Source: a virus
Reading direction: 5' to 3' (one strand)
IMG/VR virus record: IMGVR_UViG_3300007735_001031
Location: 1-64,000 of that record
Length of the DNA stretch: 64,000 nucleotides
Made by a program: the position numbers and the translations under genes. The number at the start of each line of letters is the position of its first letter. The first letter of the stretch is position 1. The notes beneath the pieces were generated by a model, which had not been told where the DNA came from, did no database searches, and saw only the letters and a program-made list of their open reading frames with translations. Positions 37,749 to 47,303 of the stretch are shown piece after piece.

Positions 37749-38687
37749 TTATTTCTTTTTGGCTTTCAAGGCTGCTGCTTTCTTTTTCTTCATCATCATT
37801 TCTTTCTTTTTCTTCGCAGCGGCCTCTTCTTCTTTCTTCTTTGCGGCAGCTTGCTTTTCTTTCATTAATTTTGCCTTAGCTGATGCTTTTGGATCCTTTT
37901 TCTTTGCTTCCATTAAGCGAGCCTTAACTCTAGCAGCTACTTTATTTACGAGACGATTGATTGCTTCTGCCATTGGGGCTGGGGCTGCCTCTGGAGCTGC
38001 TGGTGGAGGGGCTTCTGGGGCTGCTTCGCCTTCTGGTGCTTTTTCTTCGCCCGATTCTTCAACTGTTACCTCTACGCCTAATGTTTCTTGTACCAATTCA
38101 CCAAGTTTCTTTACAAACTCTTTAATCTTTGTTTCCATTTCATCACCACCGGCTCCTTCTGGTGCTGGTGGTAGTTCTGCTGGGGCCTCCTCTCCACCTG
38201 CTGGTGGGGGTGGAGCGTCAGCTTGTTCGAGTAGCTTCTTTAGTCTTTTCATGCTCTTGCGAACATTTTCTTGCATATATCCTTTGCAAGAACCTTCATG
38301 AATTTCTCCACATTTCTTACAAGCCATACCTTCTTCTAACTCATTTTCTTCGTGGGGATAAGCCTCTTCTAAAGATTCATTCTCTTCATAATCTTCTTCG
38401 CCTTCATCTAAAGATTCATTCTCTTCATCATCATAAGCCTCTTCTAAAGATTCATTCTCTTCATCATCATAAGCCTCTTCTAAAGATTCATTCTCTTCAT
38501 CATAGACTTCATCTAAAGCGTCTTCGCCTTCTTCTTCTTGATCGCCTGGATAGTATCTACCTTCATCGGAACCTGTATCGTGGTGTCCTTCTTTTAAGAA
38601 TGGATTTGCTAATGAACCAATACCAGCAAGACCCATCATTCTCATAGTCGTTGCTTCTGTTAATAATAAATCTTTACGTTTTGCCAT
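37749..38687 (-). CDS. repetitive acidic/Pro/Lys virion polyprotein candidate
   Basis: N-terminus M-A-K-R-K-D-L-L-L-T-E, then an acidic region with four to five copies of E-E-N-E-S-L-E-E-A-Y-D-D, a short CxxC...C zinc patch (C-K-K-C), Ala/Pro/Glu stretches and a Lys/Ala tail (mostly K after residue 255). Repeated L-E-E fits prohead-protease sites. Low-complexity internal head proteins of large phages look like this. Followed by a strong terminator. Confidence 0.65.
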   Translation of the reverse strand: MAKRKDLLLTEATTMRMMGLAGIGSLANPFLKEGHHDTGSDEGRYYPGDQEEEGEDALDEVYDEENESLEEAYDDEENESLEEAYDDEENESLDEGEEDYEENESLEEAYPHEENELEEGMACKKCGEIHEGSCKGYMQENVRKSMKRLKKLLEQADAPPPPAGGEEAPAELPPAPEGAGGDEMETKIKEFVKKLGELVQETLGVEVTVEESGEEKAPEGEAAPEAPPPAAPEAAPAPMAEAINRLVNKVAARVKARLMEAKKKDPKASAKAKLMKEKQAAAKKKEEEAAAKKKKEMMMKKKKAAALKAKKK

Positions 38688-38730
38688 TATAGTTTCTCCT
38701 AAGAAATCATAATAAATAGTGATGAGTTTT

Positions 38731-38982
38731 CTAAAATGCCATTTCTTCTTCTAATTGATTCCAGCTTTGTTTCATTTTTGCTAAAGCTCTATCTTCTAAT
38801 TGTTTTATTCTTACATAAGATACGCCCAATCTCTTGGCTGTTTCTTCCAAAGTCAATGGACCATTTTTTCTTGCACATACTAACGTGCAATTTAAATCTT
38901 CTTCATAATTTATAAATTGATCACACTCAAAATTATTGCAAGGAACATTGTCTCTCTCGCAAATCTCATCACAACTTATCAT
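38731..38982 (-). CDS. sigma-70 region 4-like protein
   Basis: G-P-L-T-L-E-E-T-A-K-R-L-G-V-S...I-K-Q-L-E-D-R-A-L at 41-71 is a canonical region 4 helix-turn-helix that reads -35 elements. 83 aa, without regions 2-3. N-terminal Cys cluster. Family seen in many phages; may redirect host RNA polymerase. Confidence 0.78.
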   Translation of the reverse strand: MISCDEICERDNVPCNNFECDQFINYEEDLNCTLVCARKNGPLTLEETAKRLGVSYVRIKQLEDRALAKMKQSWNQLEEEMAF

Positions 38983-38989
38983 TTATTCC

Positions 38990-39328
38990 TCAGTCTGGCA
39001 TTGTTTCGTCAAGAAGATCATAGATTCCATCTATGTCGTCATCATTAAGATTATACAAAGATTCTGTTTTTTTAGCAAGCTCAGTCTGCTTTTCTATATA
39101 ATCTTTTTTACCACGACCTGAAATTTTATTTCTTTGTTTAAAGTTTTCTACAACAACTCTAACGTCTTTATCCCCGGCTAAATATGATTCCAAAAAGAAT
39201 CTAATAAGTTTTGCTGGATGTGGAATGTTCTCAAACTTAAAATTAGCTATTAGTTCGCCATATTCATATTCCGGCATATTACATATGATTCTTTTAGCAT
39301 AATTTTCAGAAAGCTTTTTCTTTTCCAT
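38990..39328 (-). CDS. 112-aa hypothetical protein
   Basis: Basic N-terminal half, acidic C-terminal half (D-D-D-I-D-G). Unrecognised; conserved neighbour of the sigma-like gene is possible. Confidence 0.62.
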   Translation of the reverse strand: MEKKKLSENYAKRIICNMPEYEYGELIANFKFENIPHPAKLIRFFLESYLAGDKDVRVVVENFKQRNKISGRGKKDYIEKQTELAKKTESLYNLNDDDIDGIYDLLDETMPD

Positions 39329-39330
39329 TA

Positions 39331-39651
39331 TTATACCTTGAAGTGTTTCTTTATTTCTTTTGTTAAACTAACTTTATCAAAGCCTTCTTGTGGATAATCT
39401 AGTTCTTTAAACTTCTTACCGTGAATATAATAGAGCGTAGGAACGCCGTCTTTAATAAAGAGATCGGATAAATCTTCCTCTTCATTTACATCAACGTCGT
39501 AGAAATCTAGGTCAGGGAAAGACTTAGCAACAGCTTGATAATCTGGTTCCAAATCTACGCACACAGGACATCCATCGCTCTTAAATTTTATTACAGCTGG
39601 CTTGCCTCCATCAACAATTTCTTTGAATTTAAATAAATCAAGTTTCTTCAT
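39331..39651 (-). CDS. thioredoxin-like protein
   Basis: Thioredoxin fold with active site C-P-V-C at about 28-31 and cis-Pro segment G-V-P-T-L-Y-Y near 69. 106 aa, standard length. Likely electron donor for the class II ribonucleotide reductase in this window. Confidence 0.87.
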   Translation of the reverse strand: MKKLDLFKFKEIVDGGKPAVIKFKSDGCPVCVDLEPDYQAVAKSFPDLDFYDVDVNEEEDLSDLFIKDGVPTLYYIHGKKFKELDYPQEGFDKVSLTKEIKKHFKV

Positions 39652-39901
39652 CTGGGAGTTGCTCCTTTACTTTATTGATACACTCTGGGCAGAACAATCT
39701 AACTAGTTTTTGTTCGCTCTTAACCACCACAACCCAAGTTTGCGCCATTTCTTTTGATTTCTTATCAAATGGTTTGGAACAAACATCACACTTATCAGGC
39801 AATCTATCAAACATACTTATCTGTTTGCCAAGATTTTTTTCAGCGTCTTTTCTTGCTTCTACTTGTTTTTGTCTTTTAATTTTATTTATTGGATTACTCA
39901 T
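39638..39901 (-). CDS. 87-aa zinc-ribbon protein
   Basis: C-D-V-C at 37-40 and C-P-E-C near 71-74 form a zinc ribbon on a basic N-terminal helix. Overlaps the thioredoxin gene by 14 bases. Confidence 0.65.
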   Translation of the reverse strand: MSNPINKIKRQKQVEARKDAEKNLGKQISMFDRLPDKCDVCSKPFDKKSKEMAQTWVVVVKSEQKLVRLFCPECINKVKEQLPDEET

Positions 39902-39907
39902 AATAAT

Positions 39908-40354
39908 TTAGCATCCCGTCGAACCAAACCCGCCTTCACCGCGATTGGATTTGGTTAGAGTTTTTGAATATAATGGAACGTCGTTTGGTAGTTCTTCAAA
40001 TGAGGGAAGTTCTATTGGATAGACAAGAATTTGAGCGATCTTATCTCCTGGATAAATTTCTTGAGCACTACGACCAATATTATGAAGATTAATCATTAAC
40101 TCACCTTCGTAGCCAGAATCAATAATACAGGCACCAACAATTATGGAACGCTTGGCTGCCATTCCCGATCTGTTTTTAACTTCTGTAACGTATCCGAGTG
40201 GGGTGGCGATTTTAATTCCTGTTCCGAGGAGTTTTGACTCTCCAGCATATATGACAACAGCATCATCCCCAGCATAAAAAATATCAGCACCAGCATCGCT
40301 AGGATTTGATCTTTGTGGTAGTTTGGCATCTTCTCGAATCTTCTGTATAAACAC
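39908..40354 (-). CDS. dut: dUTP diphosphatase
   Basis: All trimeric dUTPase motifs: R-N-P-S-D-A-G-A-D (motif 1), G-R-S-A-Q-E (motif 2 region), G-D-K-I-A-Q-I, and C-terminal R-G-E-G-G-F-G-S-T-G (motif 5). 148 aa. Hydrolyses dUTP to dUMP for ThyX and keeps uracil out of DNA. GTG start behind GGAGGTT. Own promoter. Confidence 0.92.
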   Translation of the reverse strand: MFIQKIREDAKLPQRSNPSDAGADIFYAGDDAVVIYAGESKLLGTGIKIATPLGYVTEVKNRSGMAAKRSIIVGACIIDSGYEGELMINLHNIGRSAQEIYPGDKIAQILVYPIELPSFEELPNDVPLYSKTLTKSNRGEGGFGSTGC

Positions 40355-40355
40355 A

Positions 40356-40390
40356 ATAACCTCCTGATATGTTTAGTAGCAGGAGGTTAT
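40356..40390. repeat. 11-bp inverted repeat at dut ribosome site
   Basis: ATAACCTCCTG (40356-40366) and CAGGAGGTTAT (40380-40390). One arm is the dut ribosome site, the other covers the promoter -10. Same layout as 14641-14675. Confidence 0.7.
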
Positions 40391-40412
40391 CATAGTTTTA
40401 TTAAGTTGTCAA
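40384..40412 (-). promoter_or_regulatory. sigma-70 promoter for dut
   Basis: -35 TTGACA (40407-40412) with a weak -10 TAACCT (40384-40389) at 17 bp; TATGAT lies nearby but only 12 bp from the -35. Confidence 0.55.
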
Positions 40413-40413
40413 A

Positions 40414-41181
40414 TTAAGTTGCAGAACCAGTAATATATACCCACCAACCTTTTGTTGTCGTGGTAGAGGAAGCGTGTGTTGCCGAAGAAGAGAACACAAT
40501 TCTTAGGACATTACTTCCACCTAACAAACTGGCGGTATTAACACTTGCAGACATATAAATTAATGTTGAAGATGTTAAAACAAGAGAAGCCGCAAATCTT
40601 GTAGCGGTAGAGGTGGCTGAGCCGGTGTAAATATCGACTCTATCGGATCCCGCAGAGGAAGAATTTACTTGACCAGCAAGAATGATCTTTAATTTTGGAA
40701 AATTTCCAGCTGCGCCAGTAATTGTTGTATCAAATGAAATAGAGGCCGTTCCATTTACACCGTCGCTCGTATAGTAAGGAGAGAAAGCTGCTTGTGGACC
40801 ATCGGTAGAATATATCATCGCAGGAACTAAAACATTAGTCCAAGCAGCATTTGCTGTTCCAACTCTTGACATTGAAAAATGCACAGTAGTTGAATTAACG
40901 CCAAATGTTGTTTCGCCACCAGACACTCCAGAGGCTCCATTTACACCAGTCCCTGACCAAACTCCATCCGCATTAGAAATTGCGTCAGATAATGGTCCAT
41001 AAGTGCCGTTTTGCGTGAATGGCGCAGAATATCCGCCACTAGCATAAAGACCTAAATTGATGAGATTATTTTGATTATCTGTATTGCCTCTATCATTTTC
41101 GGGGACATTTGTTTCGCCAATTGGATTTAGAGTATATAATCTTAATATATCTGCTTTTCTTTTTCTGTGTCCACTTGCCAT
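40414..41181 (-). CDS. 255-aa virion surface/fibre-like protein
   Basis: Ser/Thr/Gly/Ala-rich, strand-forming repeats throughout, few charged residues, N-terminus M-A-S-G-H-R-K-R-K. Composition of a decoration or fibre protein. Similar in style to the 512-aa protein at 59933. No named domain. Confidence 0.55.
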   Translation of the reverse strand: MASGHRKRKADILRLYTLNPIGETNVPENDRGNTDNQNNLINLGLYASGGYSAPFTQNGTYGPLSDAISNADGVWSGTGVNGASGVSGGETTFGVNSTTVHFSMSRVGTANAAWTNVLVPAMIYSTDGPQAAFSPYYTSDGVNGTASISFDTTITGAAGNFPKLKIILAGQVNSSSAGSDRVDIYTGSATSTATRFAASLVLTSSTLIYMSASVNTASLLGGSNVLRIVFSSSATHASSTTTTKGWWVYITGSAT

Positions 41182-41234
41182 TTATTAGTTCTCCTAAAAG
41201 TTCATTAATAAATAGTATGTGGAATTGATAAATA

Positions 41235-44200
41235 CTAGCCAATCATCTTCCAACTCTTAGAAATTCCTATACAAGAGAATCCACCAAAGTTTTCATCATA
41301 ATTGAGTTTAGCCACATACGGTCTATTTAAATAGATTACATCTTTATCTAAATCTACCGACCAACATTTAATTTCTGTTGTTTTACCAGAATCATCTACA
41401 ACTTGAACCACATAATAATTCTTATCATTCTTGGACTTCTTAACTTCAAAAGACATAGGAACAAACCAACAGATTTTTAAGTCCTCATCATACTTGGAAA
41501 TTGAATTAATATTTGTATCACTTAGCCGCTTATATAGTTGACTGGTCATAACCATATCAACAGGGAAGAAGCCAAGAAGGGTTGTATAATTTTCCATAAC
41601 CTCTTCTTTTGTAAAGTCTCCGGCTTCTTTATACTGATTAATGTATTCATCAAACTTTTTCTTTGTCTTTGGTCTTTCACCGCAAAAGGACATCCAGAAA
41701 TGCTTGCGACCAGTAAAGCGATTATCTATCAATTCGTCAAGAGCGCCAGAACGAGCAAGAGCATCAAAGCCCTTCTTATTTAATTTAGCGTAAGCAATCT
41801 TATCATGGAATAACATTTCGTCAATTGTTTTGAACGGACGATTGTTTATGATCTGCTCGATTGCTTTTTCGCCCAAGCCCTTAATAGAACTAAGTGGCTG
41901 ATAGAAAGTCTTTCCGTCATTTGATACACCCCATTCGTCGCCGGATACATTTACATTCGGCGGATCCACTTTATACCCCAATGCTTTAACGATTGATATG
42001 GCTTTAGTTTTTCCATCATCGTCTTGGGTTTCATCGTCCAAGTATGAAGCAATCCACTCGCTTGGGTGATAAGTAAGAAGCCATGCACACTGATAAGAGA
42101 GGATACTATAACAAACTGCGTGAGATTTGTTAAAGCCATAACCTGAGAAGAACTCAAATGTTTTCCATAGATTTTCTGCTTGGTCTCTTCCAATTTGTTT
42201 TTCAGCGCATCCCTCAATAAATTTCCTGTGAATTTCATCTTTAACCTCGTGTCCTTTGCCTGTGCCTTTCTTCGTCAAAACTTTCCGCAATAGGTTGCCT
42301 TCGTCCAAAGATAGATCCTTGCCTAGCTTGTGAGCGATCAAAGCAATCTGTTCTTGGAAAATTAGGAAGCCGAAGGTTTCTTTCGTAATCTCTTCCACGA
42401 CTGGGTGAATATATTTGATAGAATCTGGATCTTCTTTTGCCTTCACATAGTTATCATCCACATGAGCCGACAAAGGACCGGGACGATAGATAGAGGTAAT
42501 AGCAGAGAGATCAATTATGCTTCTTGGCTTTGCTTTCTTACAGAATTCTTGAGCGCCTTTTTCTGCAAACTGGAATACAGCGACCCATCTTCCGTCATGG
42601 AATACATGCTCATAAACCTTCTGGTCATCAAAGTTTATTTTTGATGGGTGTAAGTTTGCATCGTAGAAGGTTTTGATATCATCGAAGGTGGGATTAACTT
42701 GTCCCTGCTTACGCAGGACACGGCTGATCGCATTCTGTATGATACGAAGAGTTGCAAGCCCAAGAATGTCAAACTTAATAAACCCAAGAGGCTCCAGGTG
42801 TCTAACATTTTGTCCCTCGCTCCAAGGTGTTTGGATTACTCCGCCACTATTAATTAGTGGCATGAACTTCGAAATGTCCTCGGACACAATAACTCCGCCA
42901 GCATGACGGCTTGCGCTTCTTACTTGGCCTTGTAGAGCCTTGATGTGCTTGCCGACCTCTGGATACTTAGCTAGAAACTTTTGTAGGGTTTCTGAGAATT
43001 CTAAGCATTCTTCGAATGTTGGAACATACATACCAGCTGTAATACCATGCTTTTCTTTTGCTGGACTTGTTGCTTCCTTAACCATAACAGAAGTGGTTTC
43101 ATTTACTTCTGTAAACGGAATACCATAAAGCTTGCCTACATCTTTGATTAGAGAGCGGAGTTGTAGAGTATTCCAGTTTGAGATTGGAACAACACAATCC
43201 TCACCCCACTGTTCGATAAGCATTTGTTTAAGGGTCATAGGATCGCTTACATCATAATCGATATCAGGATAGTCCTTTGCGTTCTTCTGCAAGAAGCGAC
43301 TGAATAGAAGACCATACTTGATTGGATCAATCTGAGTAATGTTTAATAGATATGAGATTAGAGAACCGGCCGCAGAACCACGACCAGCTCCAACAAGCTG
43401 ATTCTCAACTGCCTTGTCTGCAATCGCTTTCATGGTTAGAAAATACTTTGCGAAACCACGATTTTTAATTACCAGCAGTTCTTCTTTGAGGCGCTCAATA
43501 TACTCTTTGTTCTTATCTAGCCCATGCTTCTTCATAGAAGAAGAGCAGAGTTCGATAAGAGCTTGAATATCCGTCTTACCTTCCGGCACAACGAAATCCG
43601 GTAGTCTTACCTTTGATTCTGGTAGGAAATCCTCGATCTGTTCGTGAGCAATACGATAAGTATTTTCAAACGATTCCAATACAAGATCGTCGTCATACTC
43701 GTTAAATGTTTGAGCTGAATACTTTTTGTATGACTCCCACATTTGATCGCCGTTCTTTGGGTAAAGCTCGGAGTTTAGATCCTCTCGCTTTGATGGGAGA
43801 GAATCCAAAGACATATTCTTTGATCCAAGCCAACCAAGCATCTTATAGATTTCTCTTTCCTTCCACAACTCGGGACGAGGATAATGAGAATCACAGGTCG
43901 ATACCAGCTTGATATTATTAGCCTTGGCGACTTTGATTACAGCCTTGTTGATTTCATGCTGATCTTCATAGGCGTTCCATTGTAGTTCGCAATAGAATCT
44001 ATCTCCAAGAATGTTCTTGAAGTTTTGAACCACCTTCGTCATTTCTTCTTGGACTTTGTCTTCGCCTTGCTCTTTAAACATCCAATAGCATTTAGATAAA
44101 GGACCACCCATACAAGCAGTTAAGGCAATAACGCCTTCGCTGTGTTGTTTTAGTAGTTCGTAATCAATCCGAGGAAAACGATAAAAGTTTCCTGGTCGAT

Positions 44201-44642
44201 ATGACTTGGAAACCAATTGAAAAATGTTTGAGAGGCCTGTTTGATTCTGAGCCAGAAGAACGAGGTGAGCGCGGAAATTAAGAAAGCTCTTCTCATCTTT
44301 CTTTGATTCCTCTTCGTCTTCAACAACGACTCCTGCTTCTTCATCATCGCTCTTTTTATTCTTCTTGTCTTCTTTATGCTTCGCATAAGCTTCTGCCCAT
44401 TCCGTCAAAGACGGATTAAAATAAGCCTCAACGCCAAAGATAGGCTTGAAGTTCTTACCTTCCGCCCGCAGTTTCTTTGTGTGAAGAACTTGATAAGACA
44501 AGCCATTCATGTTGCCGTGATCGGTCAAAGCAAGAGCGTCTGCTCCGTTGCTAATAGCAAAGTCAATATGCTCGTTTGGATAGCCGAGTCCGTCAAACAC
44601 GCTGAAACAGCTATGTCCGTGTAGATTTACAAACTTAATCAT
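41235..44642 (-). CDS. dnaE: DNA polymerase III alpha subunit (DnaE)
   Basis: C-family replicase, 1135 aa. PHP domain at 1-~235 (L-H-G-H-S, D-H-G-N-M) with an acidic insertion at 90-118; polymerase palm with G-R-G-S-A-A-G-S-L at 420-427 and catalytic P-D-I-D-Y-D at 459-464; HhH-type I-K-G-L-G-E-K near 905-930; C-terminal OB-fold. Phage-encoded bacterial-type replicases are uncommon. The DEDDh exonuclease at 29736 could supply proofreading if the PHP domain does not. Confidence 0.95.
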   Translation of the reverse strand: MIKFVNLHGHSCFSVFDGLGYPNEHIDFAISNGADALALTDHGNMNGLSYQVLHTKKLRAEGKNFKPIFGVEAYFNPSLTEWAEAYAKHKEDKKNKKSDDEEAGVVVEDEEESKKDEKSFLNFRAHLVLLAQNQTGLSNIFQLVSKSYRPGNFYRFPRIDYELLKQHSEGVIALTACMGGPLSKCYWMFKEQGEDKVQEEMTKVVQNFKNILGDRFYCELQWNAYEDQHEINKAVIKVAKANNIKLVSTCDSHYPRPELWKEREIYKMLGWLGSKNMSLDSLPSKREDLNSELYPKNGDQMWESYKKYSAQTFNEYDDDLVLESFENTYRIAHEQIEDFLPESKVRLPDFVVPEGKTDIQALIELCSSSMKKHGLDKNKEYIERLKEELLVIKNRGFAKYFLTMKAIADKAVENQLVGAGRGSAAGSLISYLLNITQIDPIKYGLLFSRFLQKNAKDYPDIDYDVSDPMTLKQMLIEQWGEDCVVPISNWNTLQLRSLIKDVGKLYGIPFTEVNETTSVMVKEATSPAKEKHGITAGMYVPTFEECLEFSETLQKFLAKYPEVGKHIKALQGQVRSASRHAGGVIVSEDISKFMPLINSGGVIQTPWSEGQNVRHLEPLGFIKFDILGLATLRIIQNAISRVLRKQGQVNPTFDDIKTFYDANLHPSKINFDDQKVYEHVFHDGRWVAVFQFAEKGAQEFCKKAKPRSIIDLSAITSIYRPGPLSAHVDDNYVKAKEDPDSIKYIHPVVEEITKETFGFLIFQEQIALIAHKLGKDLSLDEGNLLRKVLTKKGTGKGHEVKDEIHRKFIEGCAEKQIGRDQAENLWKTFEFFSGYGFNKSHAVCYSILSYQCAWLLTYHPSEWIASYLDDETQDDDGKTKAISIVKALGYKVDPPNVNVSGDEWGVSNDGKTFYQPLSSIKGLGEKAIEQIINNRPFKTIDEMLFHDKIAYAKLNKKGFDALARSGALDELIDNRFTGRKHFWMSFCGERPKTKKKFDEYINQYKEAGDFTKEEVMENYTTLLGFFPVDMVMTSQLYKRLSDTNINSISKYDEDLKICWFVPMSFEVKKSKNDKNYYVVQVVDDSGKTTEIKCWSVDLDKDVIYLNRPYVAKLNYDENFGGFSCIGISKSWKMIG

Positions 44643-44918
44643 TTATTCCTCATAGACGCTGTATTTTTCAACGTCTTTTTTTGCTGTTTCTTCTTCTAGC
44701 TCTTCTTCTGTGTCTTTCAGATCTTCGTTAAAGTCGTCAATTTGATACTGAAAGTATGTTTCACAGATATTAATTAATTCATCTACATACGCTCTTTGAT
44801 CTGTCGTAAGCAGGTAATAACTTGAGGCAAGGCCGGCGTTTGTTGTATCTACGATATGTAGAGAATTAAAAACTTTAGCCGGGTCAAGTTTCTTTAGGGT
44901 CATCTTTGGTAGCTTCAT
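44643..44918 (-). CDS. 91-aa acidic hypothetical protein
   Basis: ATG 44916-44918 behind GGAGATG; overlaps the upstream gene by 35 bases. C-terminal coiled-coil acidic tail. Directly precedes DnaE, so an accessory role is conceivable. Confidence 0.58.
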   Translation of the reverse strand: MKLPKMTLKKLDPAKVFNSLHIVDTTNAGLASSYYLLTTDQRAYVDELINICETYFQYQIDDFNEDLKDTEEELEEETAKKDVEKYSVYEE

Positions 44919-45825
44919 CGTAATCATCTCCACAATCAATTGTTCTTGTTTCAAGATTCTTCATCTTGTTGAACTTAAAATACTTAACCTTCTTGGGCAT
45001 TCTATACCATTTAGAGGTAGAAATATATTTAGCATATCCTTCCCAAGTAGATATATTATTACTTTTATCACACTCTACGAGTGTAGCGTCGTCTAGTGTA
45101 GCAGACCTGAATACTTCGTCAAGGGTCAGCCTTGTCGCCGTGTTCCTCTCCTCTTTCGGCTTTCTATGAAGGCCTTTCATTCCATCAAAAGAAATCCATG
45201 CGCCCTTATCTCTTGCCTTAAAGTCTTTCTTAAATCTTTCAAAATCCTCTTTAAAGAAAGTGAAGCCTACATCTACGCCGTCTTTTATAGTTTTGCCGTC
45301 TATTGTAAAGTAGAGGTTCTTGTTGGCGTCTTTTACTTTCTTCCGCAGATTTTGTAGCATCCACGCTGAATAAACCCTGTGTGGAAACGACACGAAGAAT
45401 TTATCCGGCACTGCCTTATTGGATAATCTTTGCGCGAGTTTTATGGCGTATTCCGCCCCGGCAAGAATGGTTCTACCATAGCAGTCCCGCCTTCCAATAT
45501 CTCGAGCTGGAAGTGAGGCATACCAGATTGGAACTTTCATCTTAAAATTATCTTTAAACTCTACTGGTAGTTGAGCCAAGATTGGATCCTCAACATAAGA
45601 GCCGACAACTGCTTTTAATAAAGGTATGTGTCTCTTTTCTGTTATTACCCAAATAGAAGAACAGCCAGCCATAGCACATTCCAAGACGCTTCTATGAAGG
45701 GCTGTATAGTGTCTATAAAGAGGAGTTAAGGCATTCGGCCAAGGGAATCCATCATTTTTTGGACCACTCTGGATCGGGACGATCCCAACCAGGTTTGAAA
45801 CGTATGTGGCTTTCTTTCCTTCCAT
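44884..45825 (-). CDS. putative GT-A-fold nucleotidyltransferase
   Basis: G-I-V-P-I-Q-S-G-P near residue 13, P-W-P-N-A-L-T-P-L-Y near 28 and A-M-A-G-C-S-S-I-W-V-I-T near 51 are reminiscent of the N-terminal nucleotide-binding part of sugar-nucleotidyltransferases. The acidic catalytic pair is not certain. 313 aa. Confidence 0.45.
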   Translation of the reverse strand: MEGKKATYVSNLVGIVPIQSGPKNDGFPWPNALTPLYRHYTALHRSVLECAMAGCSSIWVITEKRHIPLLKAVVGSYVEDPILAQLPVEFKDNFKMKVPIWYASLPARDIGRRDCYGRTILAGAEYAIKLAQRLSNKAVPDKFFVSFPHRVYSAWMLQNLRKKVKDANKNLYFTIDGKTIKDGVDVGFTFFKEDFERFKKDFKARDKGAWISFDGMKGLHRKPKEERNTATRLTLDEVFRSATLDDATLVECDKSNNISTWEGYAKYISTSKWYRMPKKVKYFKFNKMKNLETRTIDCGDDYDEATKDDPKET

Positions 45826-46598
45826 ATTTCCTCTTCGTTCCTTTTATCTATTATCAGCCAATCTTTTTGTTCGTATTCTAGATTATCTTTTTCTTCCGTG
45901 TGTCTTTTTAGCCACTCTAATTTACCAGTTATATCGTGTTGTCCCAAAACAGACTCTACTTGCTTTGTTATAAAAAATGAAGAGTATTCAGGCTGGTTCA
46001 TTTGATCTGGTGTTAATAATGAATGAGCCATAAGTTTCTTTTTATCGTTTGATACATACACATTACGGGGGAAGTCCCCACTAGTAGGTATCATATGATA
46101 AAAGTGTTTTGATCTTAAATCAAAAGAGAATTCGTCCAAGACATAGTGTTTTTCGCTTGTGCTGCCGACTGAGTTGAGGAATTCTAATCCTCTCGTATCA
46201 AAGATTCGTAGTTTATTAAAGTTATATCTTATAAGTCGTTGATTTTTTGTGGTTATTTTTAATAACTTGTCTTCTTCGTCCAGCCGAATATCAGCAACTT
46301 TATCATCAAGCGGAATCATTCCAGTTAAAGATTGTATAAGATACAAATGACTTAATACACTCTCTTTCAGATAAGGCATAATTAATTGCCCTTCTGGTGT
46401 ATTAAGCTTCTTGTCGTCTTTAAGAATAGCCGTCTTAGTTAGATTAACTGAATTATCGATATACTCAAAGAATCTATACTTTGTTTGATATTTATAGATT
46501 ACTGGAACATTATGAATATAAGAATATAGAAGGGCTGGGATAGTTAAACCTATCACAACCTCTTCTACTTCGTAGGTATGATTCTTTAAGTTCCCCAT
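45726..46598 (-). CDS. 290-aa hypothetical protein
   Basis: N-terminal hydrophobic segment E-V-V-I-G-L-T-I-P-A-L-L-Y-S resembles a dinucleotide-binding strand-turn-helix but lacks a clear GxGxxG. Overlaps the next gene by 100 bases, unusually long here. Unrecognised. Confidence 0.6.
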   Translation of the reverse strand: MGNLKNHTYEVEEVVIGLTIPALLYSYIHNVPVIYKYQTKYRFFEYIDNSVNLTKTAILKDDKKLNTPEGQLIMPYLKESVLSHLYLIQSLTGMIPLDDKVADIRLDEEDKLLKITTKNQRLIRYNFNKLRIFDTRGLEFLNSVGSTSEKHYVLDEFSFDLRSKHFYHMIPTSGDFPRNVYVSNDKKKLMAHSLLTPDQMNQPEYSSFFITKQVESVLGQHDITGKLEWLKRHTEEKDNLEYEQKDWLIIDKRNEEEIWKERKPHTFQTWLGSSRSRVVQKMMDSLGRMP

Positions 46599-46610
46599 AT
46601 AATAAATATC

Positions 46611-47276
46611 TCATAGCTGATTAATCATAGGGAAGATTTCTGTAATAACTTTGGCGATTTCTGCGGCAACAAGCATATGTTCTTTTTGCGTTCCCGATCC
46701 TTCACCGCGAACTTCTAAGTAATGAACCCAAGAACGAAGAGATCCTTTCATGTAGAGGCGGGACTTTGTTAGACCTTCTGGTAGAACTTTGCGGGCAACT
46801 TCTTTGGCGATGCCGAGATCTATGGCTTGGCGATAAACCATATTACAATATTCAATTACATTCTTCTGATAATCATTCCACCACTCTTGGGTCTTTTGAT
46901 CTTCTGTTGGAATGCTATTCTGCCGATTCTTTAGATCTTGTGTTCTGGCCTCGGATAATTCAAACATATCACCAAGAGCAGAAACGTCAGAGTATCTCTG
47001 GCTAAACTCTTGGAAACTAAATGATCTATGTCTAAGCATTTGACGAGCAATATCTCTCGTCGTCTCGATCTCCAAAGTCATATCCACCATTTCCAACGGA
47101 GACCAGTGTTTATGCTGAATAAGATACTTAATCAGTTTCTCGGAGGTTGCCGAATTCATTTGATTTGTTGGATTGGATACACGAGCGCAATACGCCACCA
47201 GGTCGGTAGGAGTGGATAAACCTTGTTCTTGTAGATTATCGGCTGCTTTTGTATAGGAAACTAAACTAACTTTCAT
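46611..47276 (-). CDS. thyX: flavin-dependent thymidylate synthase
   Basis: ThyX signature R-H-R-S-F-S-F-Q-E-F-S-Q-R-Y (RHRx7S) near residue 80, plus H-W-S-P-L-E-M. 221 aa, usual length. Converts dUMP to dTMP with folate and FAD. Works with the dUTPase and deaminase of this phage. Confidence 0.93.
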   Translation of the reverse strand: MKVSLVSYTKAADNLQEQGLSTPTDLVAYCARVSNPTNQMNSATSEKLIKYLIQHKHWSPLEMVDMTLEIETTRDIARQMLRHRSFSFQEFSQRYSDVSALGDMFELSEARTQDLKNRQNSIPTEDQKTQEWWNDYQKNVIEYCNMVYRQAIDLGIAKEVARKVLPEGLTKSRLYMKGSLRSWVHYLEVRGEGSGTQKEHMLVAAEIAKVITEIFPMINQL

Positions 47277-47303
47277 AAGACCTCATAGAGTTATAGTGTC
47301 TCT

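Noticed and set aside
37759-38647. Long plus-strand frames rich in Phe/Ser/His/Leu
   Set aside because: Mirror images of the Lys/Glu/Ala repeats of the 37749 gene.
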